Made by a program: the position numbers and the translations under genes. A DNA stretch of 39,722 nt from Mesorhizobium neociceri (GTDB taxonomy: Bacteria > Pseudomonadota > Alphaproteobacteria > Rhizobiales > Rhizobiaceae): positions 1 through 39,722 of the forward strand of contig NZ_JACDTY010000036.1 of NCBI RefSeq assembly GCF_013520985.1, in the 5' to 3' direction. The notes under the pieces were generated by a model. The model saw only the letters and a list, made by a program, of their open reading frames with translations, was not told where the DNA came from and ran no database searches. Each line of letters starts with the position of its first letter. The stretch's first letter is position 1. Positions 8,884 through 17,462 of this stretch are shown piece by piece.

Positions 8884-8960
8884 CGCGATCTACCGAAGGT
8901 CATCGAAGCAAAAAACGATCCGCCTTTCGCTGATGCGATCCTTCGGTTTGGGGTCACGCC

Positions 8961-9575
8961 CTATGACCGCGTCGCGATAGCCGCCGCGGCGCCGGCCATC
9001 GTCATGGCGCTGAGGCGGTTGGCGATCTTCATGGCGCGCTTGCTTTTGAGCAGCTTGCGCGCCTGCGACGCCACGACCACCCACGCAAGATTGACGGCGA
9101 TCAGAACCACCGCCATCGTCGCCGTCAACTCGACCCAGCCGACAATGCTGACCGAAGCGAGGTCGATGATGGTCGGCAGCAGCGCCAGATAGAACATCAT
9201 GATCTTGGGATTGCCGAGCGTCACCGCCATGCCGGCGAAGAACAGCTTTGCCGGCGAATCCTCGCGCGGCATCTCGCCTTCTTTCGCATCGACAGGTGCG
9301 GTCCACATCTTCCAGGCGAGATAAGCGAGGTAGGCGACGCCTACCCATTTCACCACCACGAAGGCGAAGTGGAAGGTCTGCGCCACGACAGCCAGCCCGA
9401 ACACCGCCAGCGACAGCCAGATGCCCTCGCCGATCCACATGGCGAGCAGGAACGGGAACACGTCGCGAAAGCCCTTCGAGATGACGCGGGCGACAAGCGC
9501 GGCGATCGATGGTCCCGGCGAACCGGCAGTGACGAACAGAGCGGCAGCGAAGATGAGCAGCGAGGTGAGGTGCAT
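8961..9575 (-). CDS. LysE/RhtB-family exporter
   Basis: A 204-residue inner-membrane protein with about six hydrophobic segments. The N-terminus contains LFVTAGSPGPSIAALVARVI, matching the conserved GPG motif in the first membrane segment of LysE/RhtB amino-acid exporters. VAYLAYLAWKMW and FFAGMAVTLGNPKIMMFYLALLP match the second signature region, with the G-N-P-K motif. The family exports amino acids or derivatives by proton antiport, but the substrate cannot be read from the sequence. An AAGG ribosome site lies 8 bases upstream. It is divergent from the idonate dehydrogenase-like gene and shares a 142-base control region with it. Confidence 0.9.
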   Translation of the reverse strand: MHLTSLLIFAAALFVTAGSPGPSIAALVARVISKGFRDVFPFLLAMWIGEGIWLSLAVFGLAVVAQTFHFAFVVVKWVGVAYLAYLAWKMWTAPVDAKEGEMPREDSPAKLFFAGMAVTLGNPKIMMFYLALLPTIIDLASVSIVGWVELTATMAVVLIAVNLAWVVVASQARKLLKSKRAMKIANRLSAMTMAGAAAAIATRS

Positions 9576-9717
9576 GGCAGTGCCTTCGAGCGTTGGAGTG
9601 CCAAGGATAGCCGATCAGCCGCAATTTGGAACCCTGCGGGCTGATGGGCCAGAGCTTGCGAGATATTTGAGCGCTCGCACCTTGCCCGCACCTATGGTTT
9701 GAGAAAGGATTGCGGCC

Positions 9718-10752
9718 ATGAAATCAATCGTCATCCATGCGGCAAAAGATCTGCGCATCGAAGAGACCGACCTGGGCGTGTTAGGCACCGGACAGGTCGA
9801 GATATCGGTCGAAGCCGGCGGCATTTGCGGCTCGGACCTGCACTATTACAATCATGGCGGCTTCGGCGTTGTGCGCCTGCGCGAGCCGATGATCCTCGGC
9901 CATGAAGTCGCCGGCACGGTGAAGACGCTTGGCACCGGCGTATCGACCCTCGCCGTCGGCGACCGCGTCGCGATTTCGCCCAGCCGGCCCTGCAATGCCT
10001 GCCGCTACTGCCTGCAAGGCATGCAGAACCAATGCCTCAACATGCGCTTCTACGGCAGCGCGATGCCGATGCCGCACATCCAGGGAGCCTTTCGCCAGCG
10101 TCTCGTCGCTGAGGCCTGGCAGTGCCACAGAATAGCCGACCATGTCTCCATCAACGAAGCCGCCTTCGCCGAACCCTTCGCGGTGACGCTGCATGCCGTG
10201 AACCGCGCCGGCTCGCTGCTCGGCAAGCGGGTTCTGGTCACCGGCAGCGGGCCGATCGGCGCGCTGTGTATCCTCGCCGCACGCGTTCACGGCGCGCGTG
10301 AGATCGTCGTCACCGATGTCATGGACGCCGTGCTGGCCAAGGCCATGGAAATCGGCGCCGACCGCACCATCAATGTCGCCACCGACAGCGGCAGCCTCGC
10401 CGCCTACAACATCGAAAAGGGCAGTTTCGACGTCATGTTCGAATGCTCGGGCAACGAGCGCGCGGTGCGGGCGGGACTCGACGTGTTGAAGCCGCGCGGC
10501 GTGCTGGTCCAGCTCGGCCTTGGCGGCGATATGTCGCTGCCGCAGAATCTCATCGTCGCCAAGGAAATCGAGATGCGCGGCTCCTTCCGTTTCCACGACG
10601 AGTTCGCGCTGGCCGTCGATCTGATCAACAACCGCCGCGTCGACGTCAAACCGTTGCTGACCGGCATCTATCCGATGGACGAGGCGGTAGCGGCGTTCGA
10701 GATCGCCGGCGACCGCACCCAATCGATGAAGGTGCAGATCGCGTTCGTTTAG
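9718..10752 (+). CDS. idnD: Zinc-dependent L-idonate 5-dehydrogenase-like enzyme
   Basis: A 344-residue cytosolic medium-chain dehydrogenase. Catalytic zinc ligands are visible as Cys37 (GGICGSDLHYY) and His62-Glu63 (GHEVAG). The structural zinc site is Cys92, Cys95, Cys98 and Cys106. The NAD(P) motif is VTGSGPIGAL. The GSDLHYYNHGGFG context with ISPSRPCNACRYC is typical of L-idonate 5-dehydrogenase, which interconverts L-idonate and 5-keto-D-gluconate. Related polyol dehydrogenases cannot be excluded. Length is normal for the family. A strong ribosome site (AAAGGA) precedes the ATG by 8 bases. No other gluconate or idonate genes lie next to it, so the pathway assignment rests on similarity alone. 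Confidence 0.82.
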   Translation: MKSIVIHAAKDLRIEETDLGVLGTGQVEISVEAGGICGSDLHYYNHGGFGVVRLREPMILGHEVAGTVKTLGTGVSTLAVGDRVAISPSRPCNACRYCLQGMQNQCLNMRFYGSAMPMPHIQGAFRQRLVAEAWQCHRIADHVSINEAAFAEPFAVTLHAVNRAGSLLGKRVLVTGSGPIGALCILAARVHGAREIVVTDVMDAVLAKAMEIGADRTINVATDSGSLAAYNIEKGSFDVMFECSGNERAVRAGLDVLKPRGVLVQLGLGGDMSLPQNLIVAKEIEMRGSFRFHDEFALAVDLINNRRVDVKPLLTGIYPMDEAVAAFEIAGDRTQSMKVQIAFV

Positions 10753-11083
10753 GCAAAACACGAGGCTTGTCTGTGCGCTACTATGTCGCTAGAAGAGCCG
10801 TCCCGACATCCATTTCGAGCTCCATTTTGCCTCAGTAACCGCCGGTCTCGCCAACTCCCCTGATCACACTTGGCAGGGCGCCGCATCAGCGGAGCCTGCT
10901 TCATTTCACGTGTTCCTCAGGCGGCGGCTCGAGACCGGTTTGGCACTGCTGAACCGCTGTCGCGCGCTTGTCGCCCGTGACACCTGATTTCCAGACAACC
11001 GCAGCCTCTCGCCACGCCGTGCCCGCATGGGCATCTCGACATTGCCGGCCTGAAGAACTTCCCGACGGGAAGGGCTTATCGGC
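10753..11083. other. Intergenic region without a recognisable gene
   Basis: 331 bases between the idonate dehydrogenase-like gene and the DUF1062 gene. Short frames on both strands have no ribosome sites and no recognisable products. The right end holds GGGAAGGGC, the ribosome site of the DUF1062 gene. I see no strong terminator or repeat here. Confidence 0.6.
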
Positions 11084-11704
11084 ATGTCTCTGCGCATCCA
11101 CTGGGCGATCGCGCCCGAAATCGCACCTCGACCCCTGATCAACTGCAACCGCTGCGGCGCCGTGAAAGCCTATCGCTGCAGCGACAAATTCCGCGTCAAC
11201 GCCAATGGCAAGCGCATCGACGTCTGGCTGATCTACCGCTGCATCGACTGCGACAATTCATGGAATTTCGGCATTTTCGAACGCTGCAACCGCCGCGACA
11301 TCGAACCTGCGCTGCTAGCAGCGCTTGAAAGCAACGATCCGGTACTCGCGCGTCGTCATGCCTTCGATGTCGTCGCATTGCGCCGCCGGGTGGGCCGCAT
11401 AGAGGAATTTTCCGACGTCGTCGTTCACAAACAGAGGCTCTGCGACAACAGCGAAAGCGCGACCGCGCTGGAACTCGGGCTTGAGCTCGAAATGCCGACA
11501 TCGCTGTGGCTCGACCGGCTGCTCGCCGGCGAACTCGCCATCTCACGGTCGCGGCTTCAGGCGCTGGAGGAGAAACGGCTGCTGGTGGTTGATCCGGACG
11601 GAGCCAGGGCTTTGCGCAAGCCGGCCCGTGAAGGAACGACGATCCGCATCGACCTGAGCGGCGAGCCCGACAGGGATACCATCATCTCTGCGGCCGGTGG
11701 GTAA
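11084..11704 (+). CDS. DUF1062 domain protein
   Basis: A 206-residue cytosolic protein. The N-terminus carries a zinc-ribbon-like pattern, CNRCG at about residues 22-25, a further Cys in AYRCSDKFR and CIDC at about residues 55-58, followed by WNFGIFERCNRRDI. This arrangement with the RVNANGK...VWLIYRC core identifies the DUF1062 family, whose function is unknown. The C-terminal part (RLLAGELAISRSRLQALEEK) resembles a small helical DNA- or RNA-binding region, but this is only an impression. A GGAAGGGC ribosome site supports the start. It is convergent with typA across a shared terminator. Confidence 0.85.
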   Translation: MSLRIHWAIAPEIAPRPLINCNRCGAVKAYRCSDKFRVNANGKRIDVWLIYRCIDCDNSWNFGIFERCNRRDIEPALLAALESNDPVLARRHAFDVVALRRRVGRIEEFSDVVVHKQRLCDNSESATALELGLELEMPTSLWLDRLLAGELAISRSRLQALEEKRLLVVDPDGARALRKPAREGTTIRIDLSGEPDRDTIISAAGG

Positions 11705-11709
11705 TAGAA

Positions 11710-11739
11710 AGGGGCGAAGCACCGCGGTGCTCCGCCCCT
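11710..11739. terminator. Bidirectional rho-independent terminator
   Basis: GGGGCGAAGCACCG and CGGTGCTCCGCCCC form an almost perfect hairpin at 11711-11738 between the convergent DUF1062 and typA genes. On the minus strand it is followed by TTTCTATTA, a reasonable U-tract for typA. On the plus strand it is followed by TCAAAT, which is weaker. Confidence 0.8.
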
Positions 11740-11761
11740 CAAATCCATCAAAGTCAGACGA

Positions 11762-13591
11762 TTAGGCCGCGCCGACCACTTTGGCCGACTTCTCGAAGCG
11801 CTTGCGCTCGTTCGGGTCGAGATAGAGCTTGCGCAGGCGGATGGTCTTCGGCGTCACCTCGACCAATTCGTCGTCCTGGATCCAGGCCAGCGCGCGCTCC
11901 AGCGTCATGCGGATCGGCGGCGTCAGCTTGACCGCCTCGTCCTTGCCGGCGGCGCGGATGTTGGTCAGCTTCTTGCCCTTCAGCACGTTCACTTCAAGGT
12001 CGTTGTCACGGCTATGGATGCCGATGATCATGCCCTGATAGACCTTGACGCCGGGGTCGATGACCATCGGGCCGCGGTCTTCCAGGTTCCACATGGCGTA
12101 GGCGACGGCTTCGCCCTGCTCGTTGGAGATCAACACGCCATTGGTGCGGCCGGGCAGTTCGCCCTTGTAGGGCTGATAGGCATGGAACAGCCGGTTCATC
12201 ACGGCGGTGCCGCGCGTGTCGGTCAAGAGTTCCGACTGGTAACCGATCAGGCCGCGTGTCGGCGCGTGGAAGACGATGCGCTGGCGGTTGCCGCCGGAGG
12301 GGCGCAGTTCGACCATCTCGGCCTTGCGCTCCGACATTTTCTGCACGACGACGCCGGCATGCTCCTCGTCGACGTCGATGACGACTTCCTCGACCGGCTC
12401 CAGCAATTCGCCATTCTCGCCGTTCTGCATGACGACGCGCGGACGCGACACGGCGATTTCAAAGCCCTCGCGGCGCATCGTCTCGATTAGCACCGCCAGC
12501 TGCAATTCGCCGCGGCCGGAGACGAAGAACGAATCCTTGTCGGGCGATTCCTCGATCTTCAGCGCGACATTGCCTTCGGCTTCGCGCAGCAGGCGGTCGC
12601 GGATGACGCGGCTGGTGACCTTGTCGCCTTCGGTGCCGGCCAGCGGTGAATCGTTGACCAGGAATGACATGGTCACGGTCGGCGGATCGATCGGTTGCGC
12701 ATGCAACGCCTCGGTCACCGCCAGGTCGCAGAATGTGTCGGCGACGGTGCCCTTCGACAGGCCGGCAATGGCGACGATGTCACCCGCCTGCGCCTCATCG
12801 ATCGGCTGACGCTCGAGGCCGCGGAAGGCGAGGATCTTCGAAATACGGCCGGTTTCGATCTGGGTACCGTCATGGTGCAGCACCTTGACCGCCTGATTGG
12901 ACTTCAGCGTACCGCTCTCGATGCGGCCGGTGATGATGCGGCCAAGGAAGGGGTTGGCTTCCAGAATGGTGCCGATCATGCGGAACGGGCCGGGATGAAC
13001 GGTCGGCTCCGGCACATGCTTGATCACGAGATCGAACAGCGGCGCAAGCTGCTGGTCCTTCGGGCCTTCGGGGTTTTCCGAGACCCAGCCATCGCGGCCC
13101 GAACCGTAGAGGATCGGGAAGTCGAGCTGCTCGTCGGTGGCGTCCAGCGCCGCAAACAAGTCGAATACCTCGTTGACGACCTCGACATGGCGGGCGTCCG
13201 GACGGTCGATCTTGTTGATGACGACGATCGGCTTCAGGCCGACCTTGAGCGCCTTGCCGACGACGAATTTGGTCTGCGGCATCGGGCCTTCGGCGGCGTC
13301 GACCAGCACGATGGCCGAATCCACCATCGACAGGATGCGCTCGACCTCACCGCCGAAATCGGCGTGTCCGGGCGTGTCGACGATGTTGATGCGGGTGTCC
13401 TTCCAGTCGACCGAGGTCGCCTTGGCCAGGATGGTGATGCCGCGTTCCTTTTCGAGGTCGTTGGAATCCATGGCACGCTCGGCGACGCGCTGATTGTCGC
13501 GGAAGGAGCCGGATTGCCGCAGCAATTGGTCAACGAGGGTGGTTTTTCCATGGTCGACGTGCGCGATGATCGCGATATTACGAATTTTCAT
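11762..13591 (-). CDS. typA: Ribosome-associated GTPase TypA/BipA
   Basis: A 609-residue translational GTPase that acts on the ribosome in stress adaptation and in 50S subunit assembly at low temperature. The G1 motif AHVDHGKT is at residues 10-17. G2 ERGITI, G3 DTPGHADFGGE and G4 NKIDRPDA are all intact. The C-terminal EF-G-like domains contain RGELQLAVLIETMRREGFE and RGLIGYQSELLTDTRGT, then the BipA-specific end with VEVTPKTIRLRK. The start at 13591 gives MKIRNIAIIAHVDHG, the standard family N-terminus. An in-frame ATG at 13675 would add 28 residues lying in a structured leader. The gene is monocistronic with its own terminator. Confidence 0.96.
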   Translation of the reverse strand: MKIRNIAIIAHVDHGKTTLVDQLLRQSGSFRDNQRVAERAMDSNDLEKERGITILAKATSVDWKDTRINIVDTPGHADFGGEVERILSMVDSAIVLVDAAEGPMPQTKFVVGKALKVGLKPIVVINKIDRPDARHVEVVNEVFDLFAALDATDEQLDFPILYGSGRDGWVSENPEGPKDQQLAPLFDLVIKHVPEPTVHPGPFRMIGTILEANPFLGRIITGRIESGTLKSNQAVKVLHHDGTQIETGRISKILAFRGLERQPIDEAQAGDIVAIAGLSKGTVADTFCDLAVTEALHAQPIDPPTVTMSFLVNDSPLAGTEGDKVTSRVIRDRLLREAEGNVALKIEESPDKDSFFVSGRGELQLAVLIETMRREGFEIAVSRPRVVMQNGENGELLEPVEEVVIDVDEEHAGVVVQKMSERKAEMVELRPSGGNRQRIVFHAPTRGLIGYQSELLTDTRGTAVMNRLFHAYQPYKGELPGRTNGVLISNEQGEAVAYAMWNLEDRGPMVIDPGVKVYQGMIIGIHSRDNDLEVNVLKGKKLTNIRAAGKDEAVKLTPPIRMTLERALAWIQDDELVEVTPKTIRLRKLYLDPNERKRFEKSAKVVGAA

Positions 13592-13629
13592 GTTGTGGTC
13601 TCGGGAGCGTTGCAGGCAGCAGGCCAAAA

Positions 13630-13693
13630 GGCGCCGCCTCTTTCGGTTGCGCGGCTCATACAGGGTTTTTCGCAATTGCGAAAGAGGAGGCGC
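13630..13693 (-). promoter_or_regulatory. Structured leader upstream of typA
   Basis: On the typA sense strand, GCGCCTCCTCTTTCG (13693-13679) can pair with CGAAAGAGGCGGCGC (13645-13631). The stem is directly followed by CTTTTGG, as in an intrinsic terminator. The same CTTTCG segment is also half of a perfect 16-base palindrome, TTTCGCAATTGCGAAA (13668-13683). The two pairings are mutually exclusive. The structure ends about 40 bases before the typA ATG. This could be an attenuator-like or temperature-sensitive leader, and the regulatory role is inferred only from folding potential. Confidence 0.4.
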
Positions 13694-13788
13694 ATCACCA
13701 AATACTCATCAAATCTTAAGCATCTCGGTGTGAGATGGTTTTGTTAACCAAGGCGGGAACCTTTCGGGGCCCGGGCAGTTCGAAATTC

Positions 13789-14067
13789 ATGACCGACAAA
13801 CTCAACCGATTTTGGCCACTCATCGCTTCGGTCGCATTCGCTGCCCTGCTGGCGGCCAATGCCGCTCAGTCGGCCGCGACGCTGAAGGAAGCCAATCCCG
13901 CTTCGTCGTCCGACCAGACGGCCGAGCAGATGTTTGCCGACGCCCCTGATGGTGTCGACCCCGTGGTCACCGGCCCGGTCAGCGCCTCTTTCAAGCAGAG
14001 GCAGCAGGTTGCCGGCTGCGACAGTGCCGTTTGGCCGAAGATTCCGACGGTTTGCTACCCGGACTGA
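13789..14067 (+). CDS. Small secreted protein of unknown function
   Basis: A 92-residue product. Starting at the ATG at 13789 it has a classical signal peptide (MTDKLNRFWPLIASVAFAALL, then AANAAQSAAT). A short mature chain of about 60 residues follows, ending GCDSAVWPKIPTVCYPD. The two cysteines near the C-terminus could form a disulphide. An upstream in-frame ATG at 13735 would put a non-hydrophobic stretch before the signal peptide and is less likely. I know no function. It lies between the typA leader and a palindromic repeat. Confidence 0.7.
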   Translation: MTDKLNRFWPLIASVAFAALLAANAAQSAATLKEANPASSSDQTAEQMFADAPDGVDPVVTGPVSASFKQRQQVAGCDSAVWPKIPTVCYPD

Positions 14068-14094
14068 CGCTCCCTACAAGCGTAGCGATCCTTC

Positions 14095-14252
14095 GCGCCC
14101 CCCTCTGCCCTGCCGGGCATCTCCCCCTCAAGGGGGGAGATTGGCAGCTCCTATGCTGCGCCCGACCATCGACTGTGGCTGGCGAAAGCCGGCGTGAAAC
14201 CCGATCTCCCCCCTTGAGGGGGAGATGCCCGGCAGGGCAGAGGGGGGTGCCT
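14095..14252. repeat. Palindromic intergenic repeat, CCCCCCTCTGCCCTGCCGGGCATC type
   Basis: The left arm, GCGCCCCCCTCTGCC then CTGCCGGGCATCTCCCCCT, and the right arm, AGGGGGAGATGCCCGGCAG then GGCAGAGGGGGGTGCC, pair almost completely. The variable centre (about 45 bases) contains CAGCTCCTATGCTGCGCCC. The same arms recur at 18943-19124 and, as a single short arm, at 37737-37797. It separates the small secreted protein gene from the convergent phoD gene. Confidence 0.8.
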
Positions 14253-14270
14253 CGCGCCGACCTATCAGGC

Positions 14271-15845
14271 CTACGCCGAGCGCACCGGATCGAGCGTCAC
14301 CTTGTAAAGCTCGTTGTCGTCGCGGTCCATCAGCCGTACCGTCAGCTGCTCGGAAGCGCCTGAAATATCCACCAACCCGAAGAACTGCAGCCCGGCCGAG
14401 GGCGGCAGGTTCTGGCCCTGCTCGGCGGTCGGCGCCTTGATGAATTTCAGCTCCGGACCGAAGGTCATGTCGAAATCATTGGGGCCGAACGTGCCGGCAT
14501 GGATCGGGCCGGAGACGAATTCCCAGAACGGATTGAAGTCCTGGAACTGCGCCTTGTCAGGGTTGTAATAGTGCGCCGCCGTGTAATGCACGTCAGCCGT
14601 CAGCCACACCGTGTTGGCGATGCCGGCGTTCTTGATGTAGCGCAACAGGTCAGCGATCTCGAGCTCGCGGCCCTTCGGCAGACCATTGTCGCCATTGCTG
14701 ACGGCTTCCGCGCCCACCTTCTTGGTGCCATCGTTCCAGACGACGAGGCCGAGCGGCATGTCGGCGGCGATGATCTTCCAGGTTGCCTTGGAATTGGCCA
14801 GCTCGCGCTTCAGCCATTTCGTCTGCTGTTCGCCGAGCATGCGCGATTCCGGCGTCATCGTGTCCTGCATATCCGGACCGTTCGGGCCGCGATAGGAGCG
14901 CATGTCGAGGAAGAACACGTCGAGCAGCGGTCCGTGGGAAATCTTGCGGTAGACGCGGCCGGGTTCCGACGGCTCGTAGCGGATCGTCGTCATCTCGTGG
15001 AAGGCGCGCGCCGCACGCGCCGCCAGCACATGGATGGATTTTTCGGTGTAGCGGTTGTCGGCGCTCAGATCCTTCGAATCCGACCAGTTGTTCAGCACTT
15101 CGTGGTCGTCCCACTGGTAGAAAGTCGGGCAGATGGCGCTCAGGGCGAGAACGTTCTCGTCCATCATGTTGTACTTCCACTGGTCGCGGTACTCGTCCAG
15201 CGTCTCGGCAACCTTGCGCTTGCCGTCGATGAGGACGACGTTTTTCCACTTGCCGCCGCCGGGCAGGTCGACCTCATCCTTCATGGCGCCGTCGGCGTAG
15301 ATGGTGTCGCCGGAATGCAGGAAGAAGTCCGGCGTGTGCTTGGCGATGGTGGCATAGGTCTTCATGCCGGTCTCGTCGATGCCCCAGCCCTGGCCGGCCG
15401 TGTCGCCCGACCAGGCGAACTTGATGTCGCGCTTCGAGGCGGGTGCGGTGCGGAAGCGGCCGATGATCGGCTCGGAAACGACATTGATGTCGGCGAGATC
15501 GGCGGCGATCATGCGATAGAAGATGTCCTGGTCGGAAGCGAGGTCGGTGAGCAGGCGCTTGACCGTAAAGTCGCTGGCCGGCGAGGTATCGAGCGGCGCC
15601 AGACGGGTGGCGTTGGCGAAGTTCTCCGTCGACGATATCTCGAACATGACGCGCGAGGGACGATCGGTGCGCGTCCACACCATGCCGCTCGAGGCGTCGA
15701 CATCGCCGGACTGGACGCCATGGGTGAAGGCCGGGCGTTGGCTGGCGCGCGAATAATAGGGCAAAGCGAGCCCCGATGCGCCGAGCAGCCCGGCCGCACT
15801 CGCTGATGTGACGAAAGCGCGGCGGGTCAACGAAAGCTTGTTCAT
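14271..15845 (-). CDS. phoD: Alkaline phosphatase D (PhoD), Tat-exported
   Basis: A 524-residue secreted phosphodiesterase/phosphomonoesterase that releases phosphate from organic esters in the periplasm. The N-terminus MNKLSLTRRAFVTSASAAGL has the twin arginines of a Tat signal, as expected for a protein exported folded with Fe/Ca. Metal-site motifs of the PhoD family are visible: FAWSGDTAGQG, FFLHSGDTIYADG, YQWDDHEVLNNW, FLDMRSYRGPNG and WLTADVHYTAAHYY. The length matches the family. The start was chosen at the Tat signal, since the frame extends far upstream through a palindromic repeat into the next gene. A weak Pho-box-like sequence lies about 70 bases upstream. Phosphate-starvation control is expected from the family but not proven here. 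Confidence 0.93.
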   Translation of the reverse strand: MNKLSLTRRAFVTSASAAGLLGASGLALPYYSRASQRPAFTHGVQSGDVDASSGMVWTRTDRPSRVMFEISSTENFANATRLAPLDTSPASDFTVKRLLTDLASDQDIFYRMIAADLADINVVSEPIIGRFRTAPASKRDIKFAWSGDTAGQGWGIDETGMKTYATIAKHTPDFFLHSGDTIYADGAMKDEVDLPGGGKWKNVVLIDGKRKVAETLDEYRDQWKYNMMDENVLALSAICPTFYQWDDHEVLNNWSDSKDLSADNRYTEKSIHVLAARAARAFHEMTTIRYEPSEPGRVYRKISHGPLLDVFFLDMRSYRGPNGPDMQDTMTPESRMLGEQQTKWLKRELANSKATWKIIAADMPLGLVVWNDGTKKVGAEAVSNGDNGLPKGRELEIADLLRYIKNAGIANTVWLTADVHYTAAHYYNPDKAQFQDFNPFWEFVSGPIHAGTFGPNDFDMTFGPELKFIKAPTAEQGQNLPPSAGLQFFGLVDISGASEQLTVRLMDRDDNELYKVTLDPVRSA

Positions 15846-15916
15846 GGCTGTCTCCTGATGGCTTGAACGTCCGCCACCAAGCTCCAGCTTCAATGTTTCA
15901 GCCGCATCTCGGGAAG

Positions 15917-15934
15917 ATGAAGTTTTGATAACAG
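15917..15934 (-). promoter_or_regulatory. Weak Pho-box-like sequence upstream of phoD
   Basis: On the phoD sense strand the sequence reads CTGTTAT-CAAA-ACTTCAT, two 7-base half sites at the 11-base spacing of the PhoB box (consensus CTGTCAT-N4-CTGTCAT). The first half matches 6 of 7 and the second only 4 of 7. It sits about 72 bases before the start codon. This is suggestive because of the gene it precedes, but weak on sequence alone. Confidence 0.3.
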
Positions 15935-15952
15935 TGAACAGGTGAGCATCTT

Positions 15953-16098
15953 CCTTCTCCCCTTGTGGGAGAAGGTGGATCGGCGCGTTAGCGCCGAGAC
16001 GGATGAGGGGTGTTCCAGCGGAGTGAGACGTTGCGTTCCCTGGAACACCCCTCATCCGTCGCCTTCGGCGACACCTTCTCCCACAAGGGGAAGGGGGA
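15953..16098. repeat. Palindromic intergenic repeat, CCTTCTCCC/GGGAGAAGG type
   Basis: The arms CCTTCTCCCCTTGTGGGAGAAGG (left) and ACCTTCTCCCACAAGGGGAAGG (right) enclose ACGGATGAGGGGTGTTCC and GGAACACCCCTCATCCGT. The central short loop is about 25 bases. It is nearly identical to the repeat at 29793-29942. It lies between phoD and the end of the upstream MFS gene, both on the minus strand, and may stabilise the 3' end of the MFS transcript. Confidence 0.85.
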
Positions 16099-16105
16099 GC
16101 CTGCC

Positions 16106-17389
16106 CTAAGCCGCCTGCGGTTCCGGATCGAATGCCGGCTTGCTCGTGTTGATCAGCAACGACAGACACGCAGCCACAATCGCCGTCATGCCGGCAATCA
16201 GGAAGGCCAGTTCGTAGTTGCCCTGCAACTCGCGCATGGTGCCGCCGAAGGCGGCGGCGGTGGCTGCGCCGACCTGATGGCCGGCGACGATCCAGCCGAA
16301 CACGATCGGGCCGCTGCGGTCGCCGAAGGCTTCGTTGGCAAGCCGCAGTGTCGGCGGCACGGTTGCGATCCAATCCAGACCGTAGAGCACGGCGAAGATG
16401 ATCAGACTGGTCGCCGAGAAGCCGGAATAGGGCAGATAGATCAGCGCCAGGCCGCGAATGCCGTAATAGACGCCAAGCAGCTTGCGCGGGTCGAAACGGT
16501 CGGTGAGCCAGCCCGACAAAGTCGTGCCGATCAGGTCGAATATGCCCATCAGCGACAGCAAGCCGGCGGCCTGCACCTCACCGATGCCCATATCGCCGCA
16601 GAAGGAGATCAGATGCGTGCCGACCAACCCGTTGGTGGTGAAACCGCAGATGAAGAAGGTGGCAAACAGATACCAGAAGACGCGGGTGCCGGCGGCGCGG
16701 CGCAGCGTGTTCAGCGTATGCGCCAGGAAATTGCCTTGCGAGGCCGGCGATACCGGCGGCACGTCATCGACCTCGGCGCCAAAGCGCACCATGCCGATCG
16801 AAGCCGGACGCTCCGGCACCAGCAGCCAGACCAGCGGCAACAGACAGGCAGTGGCGACAGAGACGGCGATGGCGACCGGCTGCCAGCCGCCGGACTGGGC
16901 GAGCGAGGCGAGCAGCGGCAGGAACACCAGCAGGCCGGTGGCGCTGGAGGCCGACATCAGTCCCATGACAAGACCGCGATTGGTCTTGAACCAGCGGTTA
17001 ACAATGGTGGCGCCGAGCACGGTGGCAACCGCACCCGAGCCTATGCCGGAAAACACGCCCCAGGTGATGAACAGGTGCCAGGGCTCGGTCATCAGCAGGC
17101 TGAGCGCGGTCGAGCCCGACATGATCACCAGCGAGGCAAGCAGCGTGCGGCGCAGACCGATACGCTCCATCAGTGCGGCGGCGAACGGCCCGGTCAGGCC
17201 GTAGAGGAAGATGCCGATTGCGGCGGCAATCGAAACGGTATCGCGCCCCCAGCCGAAACTGTTGTCCAACGGCAGCATCATCACCGAGGGAGCCGAACGC
17301 AGACCGGCCGCGATCAGCAGGCAGAGGAAGATGACACCGACCACGACGAAAGCGTAGCGCTGGCCAAAGGGACGGGATTGAGCTATCAT
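16106..17389 (-). CDS. MFS transporter, probably for a small organic acid
   Basis: A 427-residue inner-membrane protein with about twelve hydrophobic segments. The N-terminal AGLRSAPSVMMLPL...FGWGRDTVSIAAAIGIFLYGL and the MERIGLRR loop fit the MFS branch often annotated as monocarboxylate or oxalate/formate-like. A second MFS-type loop, GWLTDRFDPRKL, lies in the C-terminal half. The substrate is unknown. It is divergent from a TetR-family regulator, with a palindromic operator about 40 bases before its start codon, so it is probably repressed by that regulator and induced by a compound that it exports or imports. Confidence 0.85.
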   Translation of the reverse strand: MIAQSRPFGQRYAFVVVGVIFLCLLIAAGLRSAPSVMMLPLDNSFGWGRDTVSIAAAIGIFLYGLTGPFAAALMERIGLRRTLLASLVIMSGSTALSLLMTEPWHLFITWGVFSGIGSGAVATVLGATIVNRWFKTNRGLVMGLMSASSATGLLVFLPLLASLAQSGGWQPVAIAVSVATACLLPLVWLLVPERPASIGMVRFGAEVDDVPPVSPASQGNFLAHTLNTLRRAAGTRVFWYLFATFFICGFTTNGLVGTHLISFCGDMGIGEVQAAGLLSLMGIFDLIGTTLSGWLTDRFDPRKLLGVYYGIRGLALIYLPYSGFSATSLIIFAVLYGLDWIATVPPTLRLANEAFGDRSGPIVFGWIVAGHQVGAATAAAFGGTMRELQGNYELAFLIAGMTAIVAACLSLLINTSKPAFDPEPQAA

Positions 17390-17429
17390 GTTACTGACCG
17401 GTACGTTGCAGGGCGAGGAGATGTATACG

Positions 17430-17441
17430 TACCGATCGGTA
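17430..17441. promoter_or_regulatory. Palindromic operator between the divergent tetR and MFS genes
   Basis: TACCGATCGGTA is a perfect 12-base palindrome inside ATACGTACCGATCGGTAACACG. It lies 21 bases before the TetR-family start and 40 bases before the MFS start. Palindromes with an ACCGATCGGT-type core are typical operators of one large branch of TetR regulators. It is therefore the likely binding site for autoregulation and control of the permease. Confidence 0.7.
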
Positions 17442-17462
17442 ACACGTCAATTGAGTCATACC

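Noticed and set aside
8892..8947. Possible terminator between the YCII and LysE genes
   Set aside because: ACCGAAGG and CCTTCGGT can pair, but the loop is about 40 bases and no U-run follows on either strand.
15846..16373. Possible N-terminal extension of phoD by 176 residues
   Set aside because: The extension crosses a palindromic repeat and enters the MFS gene, while a proper Tat signal begins at 15845.
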